A stretch of 64,000 bases of DNA from Manduca sexta (Eukaryota; Arthropoda; Insecta; Lepidoptera; Sphingidae), in NCBI RefSeq assembly GCF_014839805.1, contig NC_051124.1:7316001-7380000 (forward strand). The letters run 5' to 3'. Below, one piece after another: positions 12,754 through 25,490 of the stretch. Below the pieces are notes generated by a model. The model was given only the letters and a program-made list of their open reading frames with translations. It did no database searches and had not been told where the DNA came from. Each line of letters opens with the position of its first letter. Within the stretch, counting starts at the first letter, position 1. The translations under genes and the position numbers were made by a program.

Positions 12754-12771
12754 ATGTTTTCTAGATCGTGA
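12754..12771 (+). other. bowl: 5-codon upstream ORF overlapping the bowl start
   Basis: If the acceptor at 12752-12753 is used, the exon begins exactly with ATG. This opens ATG TTT TCT AGA TCG TGA, a 5-codon ORF whose stop (12769-12771) overlaps the bowl ATG at 12771-12773 by one base (TGATG). Such an overlap could allow re-initiation or reduce translation of bowl. This arrangement is seen directly in the sequence; whether it is translated is unknown. Confidence 0.5.
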
Positions 12772-13654
12772 TGTCCGAAAACGGCGGGGCAGTTGTATCA
12801 AGGGCTTCTACACCACGCCCAATAGCTGAGGCACCAGTGAATGCACCGTTACGCTCCAGACATGATCAGTTCCTTGCTAGTTCAGCTGAGCGTAATCAGC
12901 AAAGAACTTCATCGAGCGGAAGAAATGCAAACGGAAATTTTGAATCTCCCCCATTATCTTATCATCGCCAGATAACAACTGGCTCTCTCCTTAATTCATC
13001 GCATAGAGAAACATCGGCCTTCGTTCCTGTTGTTCCTACCAGAACAATGCATCCAGTTATGTACCCAAATGAAATGCATCCTGCTTTAATACCCTCAGAA
13101 ATAATAGAAAGAGAAAGAATTCTAGACAGGGACCGATCAGAGACTGCTAAAGGATCCCCTGATAGGGCGTCAGGAAACTTCCCTAAAAGAAACTCATTCG
13201 ATTTAATGGCGATGATGGTTGAAAAAAGAAAAGAGGTTGCGTTACGTGAGGCTGCAGCGGCAATGCTAATGCCTCACCACCGAGCATCCTCCATGGACGG
13301 AATGATGTCTGATGGATCATCGCAACCTCCTATTTATGGCCCACCAGGAGCATTCCTTGGTACACCAGGACCCTCACCTACCGCTGCAGGCAATTTCGGA
13401 TTCCCCGGCGCTGGATTGTTCCCTCCTGGTGCTGGACCTCACCAAATGCATCCACATTTAGATAGACGGTTACTACGAGCGCCGGGTCGCGCTTCACGAC
13501 CAAAAAAGCAATTCATATGCAAATTCTGCAATCGTCAATTCACCAAATCTTACAACTTGCTTATCCACGAAAGGACTCATACAGACGAGCGGCCCTACTC
13601 CTGTGATATCTGCGGGAAGGCGTTCAGGAGACAAGACCACCTACGGGACCACAG
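12771..13654 (+). CDS. bowl: Bowl zinc-finger transcription factor, coding exon 2 (N-terminal part)
   Basis: It encodes residues 1-294 and two bases of codon 295 of a 722-residue C2H2 protein of the odd-skipped family. I chose ATG 12771 because an in-frame TAG lies at 12762-12764; the GTG at 12768 is not a credible start. The N-terminal half is low-complexity (Ser/Arg/Asn, then Pro/Gly-rich at about 185-225), with a charged block [15 protein letters not shown] at 141-155 that I recall as typical of Bowl-type proteins. Finger 1 uses C250, C253, H266 and H270. Finger 2 starts with C278, C281 and H294 and is cut by the intron. The linker [10 protein letters not shown] is diagnostic for the Odd family. 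The donor is ccacag|gttagt (GT at 13655). Bowl acts in the nucleus in patterning, leg joint and gut development, and in flies it is opposed by Lines and released by Drumstick (known from Drosophila, not from this sequence). Confidence 0.95.
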
Positions 13655-13683
13655 GTTAGTTGAAAATTATTTCAAATTTACTT

Positions 13684-13830
13684 AAATTATTAATGCGAAA
13701 TAACTGTCATGATTTTGCACAACTGAACCGATTTTAATCAAATTCGGTACGATGTAAGCTTGTACCTTAAAAAGAACATAGGCTACTTTTTCGTATTTCT
13801 TTTCTATTTAATGCAGACGGAACCTCCAGC
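13684..13830 (+). mobile_element. degenerate Helitron-like fragment
   Basis: The words TTAATGCGAAATAACTGTC, TGAACCGATTTTAATCAAAT and GAACATAGGCTACTTTTTCG recall, in order, the core of the short Helitron copies elsewhere in the window. Neither end is recognisable. It starts about 30 bp after the exon 2 donor. Confidence 0.4.
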
Positions 13831-14732
13831 CAAAGTAAGTTGCCTATAAATTACACACGCTGAACATCCGCATTGCACATTTTAATTTTCTACGACGCTG
13901 ATTGTGGTGTAAAGACCCAATTTATATGCGCCTACCAGCCGTTCGGTGTAACCCTAGTTGCAGATGTTAACCCAACTGTAGCGGCATCCGCCTCACTACG
14001 TGGAAATAGAATATTTATAACGTTGCTAGCTTCGTAGAAATCTATATTGATTAATAAGTAAAGATTGTCTTTAACAAGAAAGACGGCGAAGTTTTTGAAG
14101 CGCTGTAACAAATTATTCTCGAACGTTCTTTGCTGATTGTGACTGATAAAATATCTCAATTAGTACATGACAAGATGTTTGGTGCTCTCAATATTTCAAC
14201 TTACAAGTAATTGTATGAGTAATACTTCATAATGATTTTGAATATTAACATCCATGTCGATATAGATATTATATATACTTTTATTTATTATTATTAATCA
14301 AGTAACATAGACTCCTATGAGTTAGTAAACGATACTTATATTTATATTAGTTTGATAATTATCAGGCGATAAACAATAATAATGTCCACTACTACTCTCT
14401 TCAATATTAACTATAAAAAATATGGCACAAAATATTGTCACCGTAAATAACGAATTATGTAAATACAGTGATATAACTCGTTAGAAAATGAGTTATAAAC
14501 TAAAATAATACATTAATTTGACATATTAAAATTTATTTACCCAAAACAGAGGTGCAGTCCCTACTACCGGAAATTTGGCACCTGTCAGCACAAATAACTG
14601 TCTTATATCTTATCGGAAGACTTTCGTCGAAACAATCGATTACCCTTACTGAATTTACATAATTATAAAATAAATATAAATAGTATTCAATAAGACTTAT
14701 AAACTGTTATGAAAGAATGTAGGTAATACTTT

Positions 14733-14970
14733 GAGACTAACAGAAAACCTCTTTCTTCGACATTAAACAGTATAGGTATTATTACATTTAGTAAAATCAA
14801 ACGTGAATAAAAGTATTTAAAATAGTATGTTATACTATAATACTTGTAGACGAACAGAAAATATGTCGCTCTCTTCGACGGTAAATAGTTTAGATATTAT
14901 TATCATTTTAGGTATATTTCGTAAATCAAACGTGAATAAAAATATTTGAAATAGTATGTTTTGCTATAAT
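14733..14970 (+). repeat. diverged tandem duplication, unit about 110-125 bp
   Basis: Two adjacent units (14733-14841 and 14846-14970) share AACAGAAAA, TTCGAC, AAACAGTATAGGTATTATTA (second copy AAATAGTTTAGATATTATTA), AAATCAAACGTGAATAAAA and AATAGTATGTT...CTATAAT in order. The second unit has a short insertion. This looks like a local duplication rather than a mobile element; the function is unknown. Confidence 0.7.
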
Positions 14971-15628
14971 GAATTTAAATCTTTTAAAATATCTATCTCC
15001 TACGTGACCATGCCCCGCCTTAAAGCGGCTTTGAAGCATTTTGAATGTCAATACTATAAAATATAAGTCATTAAACGTACGATCCGTGTAGGGGCCGACG
15101 CCTCGCGGATCGAATCAAATAATTTTATAATGTGCGCTATAAAAAATGAACTGAGTTACCTCGATTCTGATTGGTTGATAAGTGCTACCAACGATGGTAC
15201 GCTCTACAAGTTTGTGAACATTCACAACTAAACTTAGTCAATGCTGGATGTTTAATTTTGTACTTAAATTTCGTTGGAATAGATTTGATTATTATATTTT
15301 CTATCTATAGATTGATTTAGGATTTTTAAAAAAAATCGATTTTGTGCAACTAAATAATACATGGGTTTTCGGTGTCTGTACCTTAAATATAAAAAAAAAA
15401 TATAACACGAGAAATAGGCAATAGAATGTGGTTCATAATAAAAAAGTTTTGTAAACGACGCTAGCAATATTACCTCTAGAGAAGTTGTTTATAGTTTGTA
15501 ATAAGATAAATTCGTGGCTATCTTCCCAGGTCAGTAGACGTGTACCAGTGTACAAGTTTCGCAAATTCTCACCTAATGTAACAGAGAACGAGTCCACGCC
15601 ATATTATTATGATACGCAATCGAACTAA

Positions 15629-15877
15629 TCTTATTATAAATGCGAAAGATTGCGAGGATGGATGTATGTATGTTTGTTCCTCTCTCACGAAAAAACTACT
15701 TAACGCATTTGGATGAAACTTTACAGTAATATTGGTTATACATCAGAATAATACATAAGCTACAATTTATAATCAGTTTGTGTTATTTGGTCATAATATA
15801 ACGATACATATCAAGTAAGGAAAAAAAAATATCCCGGAAAACTCCTTCACGCGGGCGAAGCCGTGAGCAAAAGTTAG
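15629..15877 (+). mobile_element. short non-autonomous Helitron copy
   Basis: A|TCTTATTATAAATGCGAAAG at the left edge; the body includes TTGGATGAAACTTTACAGTA. Before the 3' end comes a GC-rich hairpin-forming word, CACGCGGGCGAAGCCGTGAG. The last bases are TTAG|T, one change from CTAG|T. No duplication flanks it and no ORF is inside it. Confidence 0.7.
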
Positions 15878-18800
15878 TCATGTATACTTTATTTACTACT
15901 CATCGGTATTGTTAAATGTACTACACTTCTAAATCAATTTTGAACTAAAACGTGTATAAAGCCAGAAGTGAAGTTTAGAAACGTCGTATGTAACAAAGTG
16001 ATTGCATTAATTAACGATAAACCTCGATTACGCAATTCAGATATCGATAAACAATAATTGCCCTAACAAACAAAATGTGGTACAGTAAAATATATTTTCC
16101 AAGAAAACATTATCTTCAAAGTACATTTACCGTATTACATTATAGTACTACTTGAGTAAGACTGCGAAACCACTTAATCTTATGACATAAAAAATTAATT
16201 ATATAAGTGTAGGTATGATCGGCAAAGACATTTCGATAGCGTTCCTGAACTAATTCAAAAATATTTACGACTTTACCAGAGATAGACATCTATAGAGTCC
16301 AATTTACTATGAGTTATCGGGGTTATTATAGATTATCTTAGATTATCAATACTGATAGGATAATAGTATAATTGTTTCATGGAAATGTTGAATTAGTACT
16401 TGTTCCGCCTTTGCCTTCTCTACTGAAACATCCAGTTTTAGTAGCAAACGATAAGTTCCTAAACATTTAGTAATAAAATGATTTGCAGTAAAACAATGAC
16501 CAAAGTTATTTTGCAAATAAAATATTATTTCCTGTTTGTTTTATTATAGATAAAAATATGCAGTTATAAATGGTCTAAGCACCAATCTAACGTTAATTCT
16601 TCACTTTTTGAAATATCATCACTTCCTGTTACTAAAATAAAGTTTCCAAAATGTTTCGCAAAGTGTGCCAGATTTGTTCAAGGCGAATTAATGTTTTCCT
16701 ATGGTCATTTAATTCCCATCGTGCCTACAAAACATCAATATGCCATTGAACGCTCCGGCTATTCGCTACACATAGTCACTTTTTTACTTTTCGACCGTAA
16801 TTAGTTTAAATTCTGATGACTCATCGGTTTCTATTGGCACTCGATGCCTTAATGGACCGAAGGATTTAGTATAGTTGGCAAAATAAATTAAGCTTGCTAC
16901 GCAAAAAATATCTTTATTCTCTTCTTGAGATCGTAAAAAATGCCGGATTTGCTTCAACTATAAAATCCTTATTGTAGGTTTCTGTATAACGTTTATTCAA
17001 TTCGTTTTCGCTGTTAACTTATTGATAGCATTGTTTGCGATGTTTAAAAGAATTTAATTATATATTCTAAAGGATGTCATTAGTTTCCACGAAGAGCATA
17101 GTAATTGCGTAAAAAAAATATTAAAATGTACTACCAACGTTAGTTAAATTTATATGCCGACCGTACAAATTGCGGTCGGTACCCGTGCCTTTTAATCTAA
17201 AAATAATTTTACAGTGCTTAGCGTTATCATTTCAAAATTGATTTCTAAAGCTGCGTTCTAAAATATACAATTATTTCTCAAGCAGCTTGTTAATTGCCAT
17301 GCCGGGTAGACGATGCATTTATTTTAACAAATATTCTTTATTATAGACCTAATGGAACGTGTACCGGCAATTTTATGTAAAAAAAAAATGACTGTATACT
17401 GTCTAAGTACAATAATGCATGTACGAACTGAAGCGTGCAGTTATCATATATTTTACTAATTTTAATTTCTAATAAATCATAATAATTTTAAAAGTTGGTT
17501 CAATGTTCAACTTAGGAATATTGCTACCATATCAACCGAATTACACGCATCTACTATATGTATAAAATATTTACTAATGAAACTATACATCAAACAAAGC
17601 TGCCTAAAACAACTAGATTTGACGAATGACTAACCTTTACAAAATATTAAAATTTCGCACAATATGATATCATCAGAATGTTTGCTATAATTATGTGCAA
17701 TTTTTTGTCGCATATAATTATGTTATGATTGCGTTTATAATGGCCACGCAACTCACATGAGCTGCATAATGTCAGGTTATTAAATCCTTCGTAATTAATA
17801 ACTTTAAAGAAATAAAAACACGACGGCAAGCGTCTTCGACCCTTGGCTATACTCACAGTTCTAAGAAAATAAAACGAAAACATAACTGAAATAAGCAAGC
17901 TATTTAAAACTTGAGGTAATTATAAAAAAATACTTGAATACTCGAACTGGCGCCTTTATTATCAAAAGATCGGTAAACGTGATCGGAATTTCTCCCAAAA
18001 TGCAAAGTAAAACGATTTCGGTCGAACGGTTGGTCGATCTTTAAAAAGATAAGAAACAAGGTAAATTAAAAAAAAAAGCTATTTACGAACAAATAATTAC
18101 CCCAATAAATACAATGTAAAACACTTTGGACTTTATTCCACACTTTTAACGCGAGAAGATAACGAAAACAGGTATCAACAAATACTTGATACACGTGTAA
18201 TAATTAAAAACGGAAGATCTACGACCTCAATCAAAAATACATCAAAACGCTGCAATTAAAGTATTAGAAAAAGAATAAAAATAAATAGTTAAACCCTTGC
18301 ATCTACCAAAGGTCAGCTACACATAAAAAACGAATATTTAAAACGTAATCAATACATGTATATCTAACAAGACCTTGTTTACTCTGAGAAGTTTCTCATG
18401 TTTCATCAATTTTCATAAGATTAAAATTCTTATGGGAAGATAATTCGGAGATACGCCTCCAATCAACGGTATCACAGAAAATCCACTTACAAAACTGTAT
18501 TCTGTAGACGCAGTACATTTAACTCGTAGACTGTTTGTGCTTATGATATTTAGAAGGATTTTTTCGTATACATCCTTTTTCCCACGCCTCAAATCGCCTG
18601 TCTTGGACAGCACCCACGTTTGTTATTGTAGTCCTAATTGTTGTGGCCTTAATCTTTTCTTGTTCCATCAAGTCTCGTGTTTCTTTGTGTTGTCTCTATC
18701 GTTTAATTTTCATAATCTTTACTTATAATAATGCAGTTTTCTATTTGGTCAAACTAAGGTCAATTCAAATAGTTTGATGATTGTACTTTAAATTCTGAAT

Positions 18801-19255
18801 GCAATCCACCTGGCTCACTTCGAGATATAAATGTCACATACATTATATTACCACCTTTTGAAAGTAATGTAAACGTAATAAAAATAAATATAAAGTCACT
18901 TTTAATAATAATTGTATAAACAAACTTTCATAAATAAGTAGAAACCAAATATCAAGCACAGGTGCATGATAATGTCTTCAAATGTCGAACTTAATGTCAT
19001 TGATAACTTTTAAAACATTATTTCGCACTCAACTCAAATAGTATTTTGACTTTCCTATTCTTGGCAAGATATAGCGTATGCCTACTAAGAATTATTTCGC
19101 ATTGAACACTACTTTGTCTTGAGGCTCGTATGCAATTATGATTGGTCCGAGAGCACATATAATGGGGACCGAGTAAACCTCTCCTCGATCGGATTGCTCA
19201 AGGGGCCAAAGCAAAAAGGGATATCAAATTAATACTGAATCTATAATAAATCAAA
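15878..19255. other. intron 2 stretch, no feature seen
   Basis: AT-rich unique-looking DNA with only a small palindrome near 17157-17180 (GCCGACCG...CGGTCGGT). No open frame of coding character and no recognised repeat. Confidence 0.5.
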
Positions 19256-20660
19256 CGAAGGCAGGTGGATTCGGTCGCAGGACAAGAGTTTCGCCTAAGG
19301 TCTTTAGAAATTATCGTCTTGAACGATCCAATCATAACGCTTCATTCGACTGAAAACGAATTCGATGGAATTTGCTAATGCAAATCGGTTCTCGGTTATT
19401 CGATTCCGTTCGGGACAGTTCCGCGTGACACGCGATTTTGGAATACTTAAACGTCTTTGTGACAGATTAAATGGCCAAATTTTTATTTCGGAAATAGAGG
19501 CAGGCGTTTAAAATTCATGATGTTAACAAAATGCTATCGCATAAATTATTGGCTGCCCTTGATGTCTGTAAAGACCTAGGTTTTAGACAAATTGTTGCAC
19601 TTGTCCGGAGCGCACTCGGCACACTCACAGATAAACATGCGTTTGAAATAATCGTGACCGCGGCTGTAGAATAATTAGCCAGATACGCGATACGCGGCAA
19701 ACGGCTTGTCGATTTCACAGTATCTTATTGCCTTTTGAAAGTTCTCTCTTGATCGTTCATACAAGTATGTTGTGCAATCTTTTTTGTGTTCGAACCGTTT
19801 TGAGTCAAAGGACGCATTTTTATACATATCCTGTACACCTGCGGCAGTGGAAATAAATTCGGTTGTTTATTTATTAAGAAATAAGTCAATAATCCGAGAG
19901 CGGGTGCACGTTATCGGTCGGACCATCTTCGGTTGCGAAATCTGTATTGCACAAAGTGTGCTAAAGATATATTGGGGAGTAATGCTTTTGAGAAGATAGC
20001 CAATTTGCACATTTTTTAATAATTAAAAACGCTGCTCTTGCGCATGTCATTAATCGTATTCACGAATGCTCATCCATTTGTTAATTGGCCGATTTGTTCG
20101 GACAAGCGGTCAAGTGAAACTTTCAAAATTCGAACGCGTTGTATCGTGCACATCTGGATTTGATCGCATGTTAACGGATTCCAACGTTAGATTATTCAGA
20201 TGCCATTATTGTCGAGTCGTTTCAGACAGGTAAACGCATTATTTAAATTATATTTCGAGCGTTCGCGTGTTGGTTGCAAAACGCTTTTTTGTCGTCCTAT
20301 CTGACCACTTAAGTTTCGCACTCGCGTGATTTGGATTTCAAGTTGAAATAAAACAAAAACACATTCTGATGTTACTCGCGGTGTTATTTGATGATATTTA
20401 TGCCGAGTAGACGTTTCAGATTATCTGGCCGCAAATGGAATTCCGCACTTCATTGGACAGTAACTGTATTAGAGCGACCACTAAATTTGGCTTCTTAATA
20501 GTCACGACAACAAATTTCAATTAAACGCGTTGCGATATGATCAATTCCATTAATCATACTTTAGCTATCGCAAAAACGGAAAATAACTGTACGTAATCCG
20601 AGAACCTGTCTAGCTATCCGAATGTCAGTCTTTTTAGACTTCAATCCATTTACGATAGTG
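19256..20660. promoter_or_regulatory. candidate intronic enhancer block
   Basis: About 1.4 kb of repeat-free DNA whose composition is visibly less AT-rich than on either side. At 19370-19385 it has ATTTGCTAATGCAAAT, which contains a perfect POU octamer ATGCAAAT overlapping a TAAT homeodomain core with ATTTGC/GCAAAT arms. Long non-simple sequence in a developmental gene intron is the usual appearance of a conserved enhancer. There is no direct proof here. Confidence 0.3.
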
Positions 20661-23600
20661 TTTATCAATTCAGCTATTACTACATCCATATCATTAAATC
20701 GTTTCTATTTTCTTAGAAATCTATTACTAAAATTTAATAACAATGGTTACTAAGTGTTTGACTAACTAATTATAGCCGTTTAATGTATTTTTGCGCAATC
20801 TATGAAAATCATTGTGATTATCATCTTAAAAATATGAATATTTAAATCTACATCAGACGTTAATTTAATTACATGGATTGATACAATAAACAACCATGAT
20901 GACGTTTTATTTTTATTTTACGTTTAAATAATTGGTGAGATTTTAATATCAATAATATTTTCAGACTTATCTTTTTTTTTCCTAAATAGTTGTAATGATG
21001 AGAAATTTATCCTTTTTGCATTAGCTAAAAAACTATAAATATCAGTTCTATATTTGAAAATTAATCTCAGTTTCTAAATCAGGTTAAAAAATGATCTTTT
21101 TTTAAACATTCCCAAAAATTTAATGGCACTTCAAAGCGGATCTCATGAAACATCTCAAATAAGATATTAAGTACATGTTTCACACGCGTAATACGTGCAA
21201 CAGCAACCATGACACTGTCAAACCTGTCTTCATCACTGTTACCAAGGCAATTGACGCCAGATTTATTTCCAAGAATTCTTTAACCGTCATGTATAGAGCT
21301 CATATTTTAAACAATAGAACATTTATTTCATTTACGTTACACGCATTATCTTTGCTTTTTATCGTCGCACACAAAATGCACCTTAGCCTTTGCAAACAGA
21401 GTTCAAAATACAACACGGCAAGTTAAGTTATTCTGGTTCAGGCGTGGGTTGACAAGACTTATGCTTATCGTCGATTTAGCATTTCTTTGCTACTTAATCC
21501 AGTTTTTAAAAGCCATTAAGCTTGTAGTAGCACTCTGTATTGGTTGTTTTTCAAAGTACCTACAATTATTGGACAAGCTACATTGATTTAAAGCGGCCCT
21601 GTCTACTTATGGTTATGAGATGGGCCACAAGTGACAGAATATGATAAAAAAAATTATAGTGATATGTTTTTAAAACTAGAAACTCTTTTTGATGTTTGTA
21701 ACAAGTATTGGTGCTTAGCCTTTAGCTCTAAGAAATTTTGATCAGAAATCTGCTTAGAATCTTATTTATAATTAAAATTGCAGCCTTAGATAAAACACGG
21801 AAACTGCTCCATCCAAATTTACTCGCCGAAGTAAATTTACCCAAATAATTACCCATTATAAACAAAATCGCAGCCATTTCAACCGTCAATCAAATTTGAT
21901 TTATCGATACTCTATAACAATTACTTGCATAATCGCCGCAACTACTTCGGCTAATCAATAACCTTTAACCACTTTAAAATCCAAATCCAAACTTGCTCAA
22001 GACCGCTTCGCGTGAAATATTTCCGAGTGGTTCCGAGGAGTCTAAGAGTAAATAGTGACCGCTGGGTTGTTCAAACACTTGACTGTACCGCTGTGGCCTC
22101 AAGTATATTTGTATTTACATTGACATCCTCTATTTGTATATGATTATTGTAATTACTAGCGCAAGTCTCTGTTTTAAATTCATATTTTACATGTCACGTA
22201 GCTGTATGGGTAATTTTTATGGTACTTCTTTCTTTTACTTTTACCGACATATGTTCTTTGCATTTGGTTTCAGTAGTTTTCTTAATCATAATATATAATT
22301 CTTGCATTTTTTTTTATAGTTTCATATTAATAATTCGGTTATTTTGGTTTACTGTGTTGGATAAGATACCACTGCATTAGACAAAAAGTTTAGAAATTAC
22401 GAAATTTATAAATATTTTGTTTAATTTCAATATTATTTATTCTGCATCATCGAATCTCCTTTTTATGACGGCAATCGTTTATGAGGAAAATTAGTGTTTA
22501 TATTTCACATTTAAATTATTACTCGAGTTAATGTTTGATCTTAACACTCATAAAACAGAAAATTGCGCAAATCGTGACAAACAGACAAAACTTATTTACT
22601 AGGAAAAATATTTTTAATATATAACACTAATAGACACTAAAACATTTCAAATCATCTATTCTCATGTACCTAAAATACAGAATCATCATTTCCATCAAAA
22701 AAATTTACCCATACAAAACCTATTATTATTGTGGGACAAAAAACAAGCTTGGAAAGTATTCCAAAACTTCAAATGTCATTGTTGTTTACGTTAAAGAAAG
22801 GTATACCACGAGTTACTAACCATTAATCATACGACGACCGTCTCCGAGATAAAATCCTACAAAAATAACATGTATTTGCCTCACACAGGTAAAGATTAAT
22901 CTTTAAGAATTTCTCGGTAACTGTTTCGTTATCAAATAAGATTTGATAAAGTTGAGCTTAGAGCTTAAGTTGATTTTAATGTGATGTAAATGAATAACTT
23001 TCTGTAAAATCCAGTAAAGAATTACGGAATTCAGTAAACAGTATAAAAAATATTTCAATATTGAAACATTCAATAAATTTGCCCACGTCTTTTTTAAAAT
23101 GTCGTTTCTAATAAACTCAAACTTTTTGAATCAACTAAAATACAGATACGTTATATTTTTAACTAAAAAAATATTATAAGTCAGACCTACAGCCAAAAAC
23201 ACAACGCAATCCTAATTTTGTCAAAACAACCAATTTGTAAAACTACAAACAAATTCAAAAATTTAATTCCACAAGTTCCCACGACGTAATTTCTCATTAT
23301 CGCGGCACATACAAGATACAGATGCAGATAAGCTAAGAAATATTTTGGAATTATACGTGACTGCATACGGGGACACTAAAATGTTTTGAAATGATTAAAC
23401 TTGATTTTATCTTAGCTACCCAGGGTAACTGGCCGTCCTTGGAGATGAACCCGTAACTGCTTTCCCGCATCCGATGTTTATGGTGTGTTTTATTGTGATG
23501 GAAAACGTTTTTGGATTGTTCTGCCATATATGTAACTAGATTTTGAAGTGTAAAATTTCTTTCCGTTTTCTGAAAGTAATGTGTATTTTCTAATGACACG

Positions 23601-25205
23601 ATTCTAGCAATACTTATGTTTGAAGTTGAAACAATGTCTGCTAAAGAGACTTTGTTCATCTTTCTTACGCGTAGGTGGTCTTCCGATGCCTTAGTTGCTT
23701 GTTAGCAGCTGCAAACGATGAAACTGAGCAAATACGGTCGCACTTTGTTTTAAGAAAGTCAAACGAGGAAACGCTCAGCGTAATACCGGGAAACTAACAT
23801 AGCAATAAGAGTTTGCGTAGTTAAGACTAGAAAGAATACAAAAGTGTTAACAACTTTCAATGCAGAATAAATAGGAAGCGATATTGCGAAGATTTTCAAA
23901 GATAAAAATATAGCTTTCGATAACCCTAACAATGCTTAAAAAAATCTAAAAGACCTATGAAATACTTATAAAGAAATCTTTAATATTTTACTTCTAATTA
24001 TAATGCATGAAGGATTTAATCTCGTAGCGTCGCCGTATAGAAAAGCTACAAAAACTAGAGATTAGGTAGCAGTTCATGAGAAATCTAACCAAAAACCCAA
24101 ACTTAATCCCGTTAACGGATTTTTCGGATGGATTCAGTTAAAAAAACGACGACCTATGCCAGTTTGTGAAGGAAATAATCGTGTTATTTATTACCAACGC
24201 TCAGACCAACCATTTTTAATCTTTAAGAACGTAAAGACGGATTTTATGTGAGATTAAAAGCATCGATCGACTTTTTAGAAGTTTTCTGATAGCCATAAAC
24301 ATTTATTAGAGACCAGAAACTAGTTACGGAATTAATGCATCCAATTACCATTCTATTGTAAATTGCGTTTTAAAATTTCGATTTTGATTATGTCGTGAGA
24401 AAACTGACGTAGCAAATTGTTAAATTTAAAGCGAGTTTCGGTAACTTAGGGATGGTTCATGTTGGGCTTTGAGTGGCAAAGGCTCTGTATAACCCGATTC
24501 CTGCTATTTTTCGCTTTTCTTTTATGTAGAATCTAATTCTCAATAGAATGATTTGCAGACCGCATTGATACATATTAGTACCTATATGTTGTGTTGGCTT
24601 TCGACAAGCTTCACCCGTCGCCACTCTTAATACTAAAAGTAATGGAAAGAGTACGAGACCAGGGATAATAAAAGCAATTTATTTTAGACAACTTTAATAT
24701 TAACGATTTTTATTTTGAGAAATGTGTCACTTGAATTCTAGTCGAAATAGTTTGATGAAATAGTTTCTTTGTTTCTATTCAGTTCGTTGAAATAATTTCT
24801 ACATTTCATCGTTTCTAAAATCTAGTAAGTGCTTTAAAATTGAGAAAAATATACTAAATCATAACCACGTCTATCTTGACTGACATAAAATATGGATTTA
24901 GTGTTGTTACAACAAAAATACCTTTTTACCCCAAAACGTCGTAGGCAGCAATCAACAATGCACTTATCTTGGAAATTACGTTTTACAGTAGTAATAAAAG
25001 TGGCAAGTTACAAATACAAAGCACTTCTACCGTACATTTATCGATTTCTCAGTATTACGATAGTCAGTATCTACACAATATATTTTAGTGCCCTCGGATG
25101 GAAGTCAACAAGAGTGTCCCTTTTCCCATAACTATGTAGATTTTTATCGTTCTTAGGTAAATTGTATTTGATGTCAACTTTGTTTGCGAAAATAACTTGT
25201 AACTT
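20661..25205. other. intron 2 stretch, no feature seen
   Basis: Unique-looking AT-rich DNA. I found no repeat family member, no splice-flanked open frame and no clear motif cluster in it. Confidence 0.5.
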
Positions 25206-25207
25206 TA

Positions 25208-25490
25208 CTGGTGGTAGGTCTCACATATGCAATCCACCGCAATGTCTATGTCTGCCGCCAAGCAGCAGTGTGTAGTCACGCTTGGGTTCCGATATGAAGA
25301 TCATTGTAGCCAGTGTAACCGGACATAATAAGATTTAACATCTCATGTCTCAGGGCGAGCGTAGTGAAACACCATACAATACTTTATAATTCAAGGTGTT
25401 GGATGGTGTTTCTACTGTTTCGGTCCTGTCGCTTACCATCGGCGAACGGCAAGCTCATCTCGTCATTCAAAGTATTAAAAAAAATAAAAA
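25208..25490 (+). mobile_element. A-tailed retroelement, copy 1
   Basis: It shares TCACATATG, CACCGCAATGTC, CATTGTAGCCAGTGTAACCG, CAAGGTGTTGGATGGTGTTT and CTCATCTCGTCATTCAAAG with 55435-55678 and ends in an A-rich (AAAT-like) tail. There is no tRNA-type promoter and no coding capacity. It is a SINE or the 3' end of a LINE. It is the only mobile element I recognise in the middle 16 kb of intron 2. Confidence 0.65.

Noticed and set aside
12768..12770. GTG as the bowl start codon
   Set aside because: It is in frame but is not ATG; the next codon is ATG at 12771, and eukaryotic initiation at GTG is not expected.
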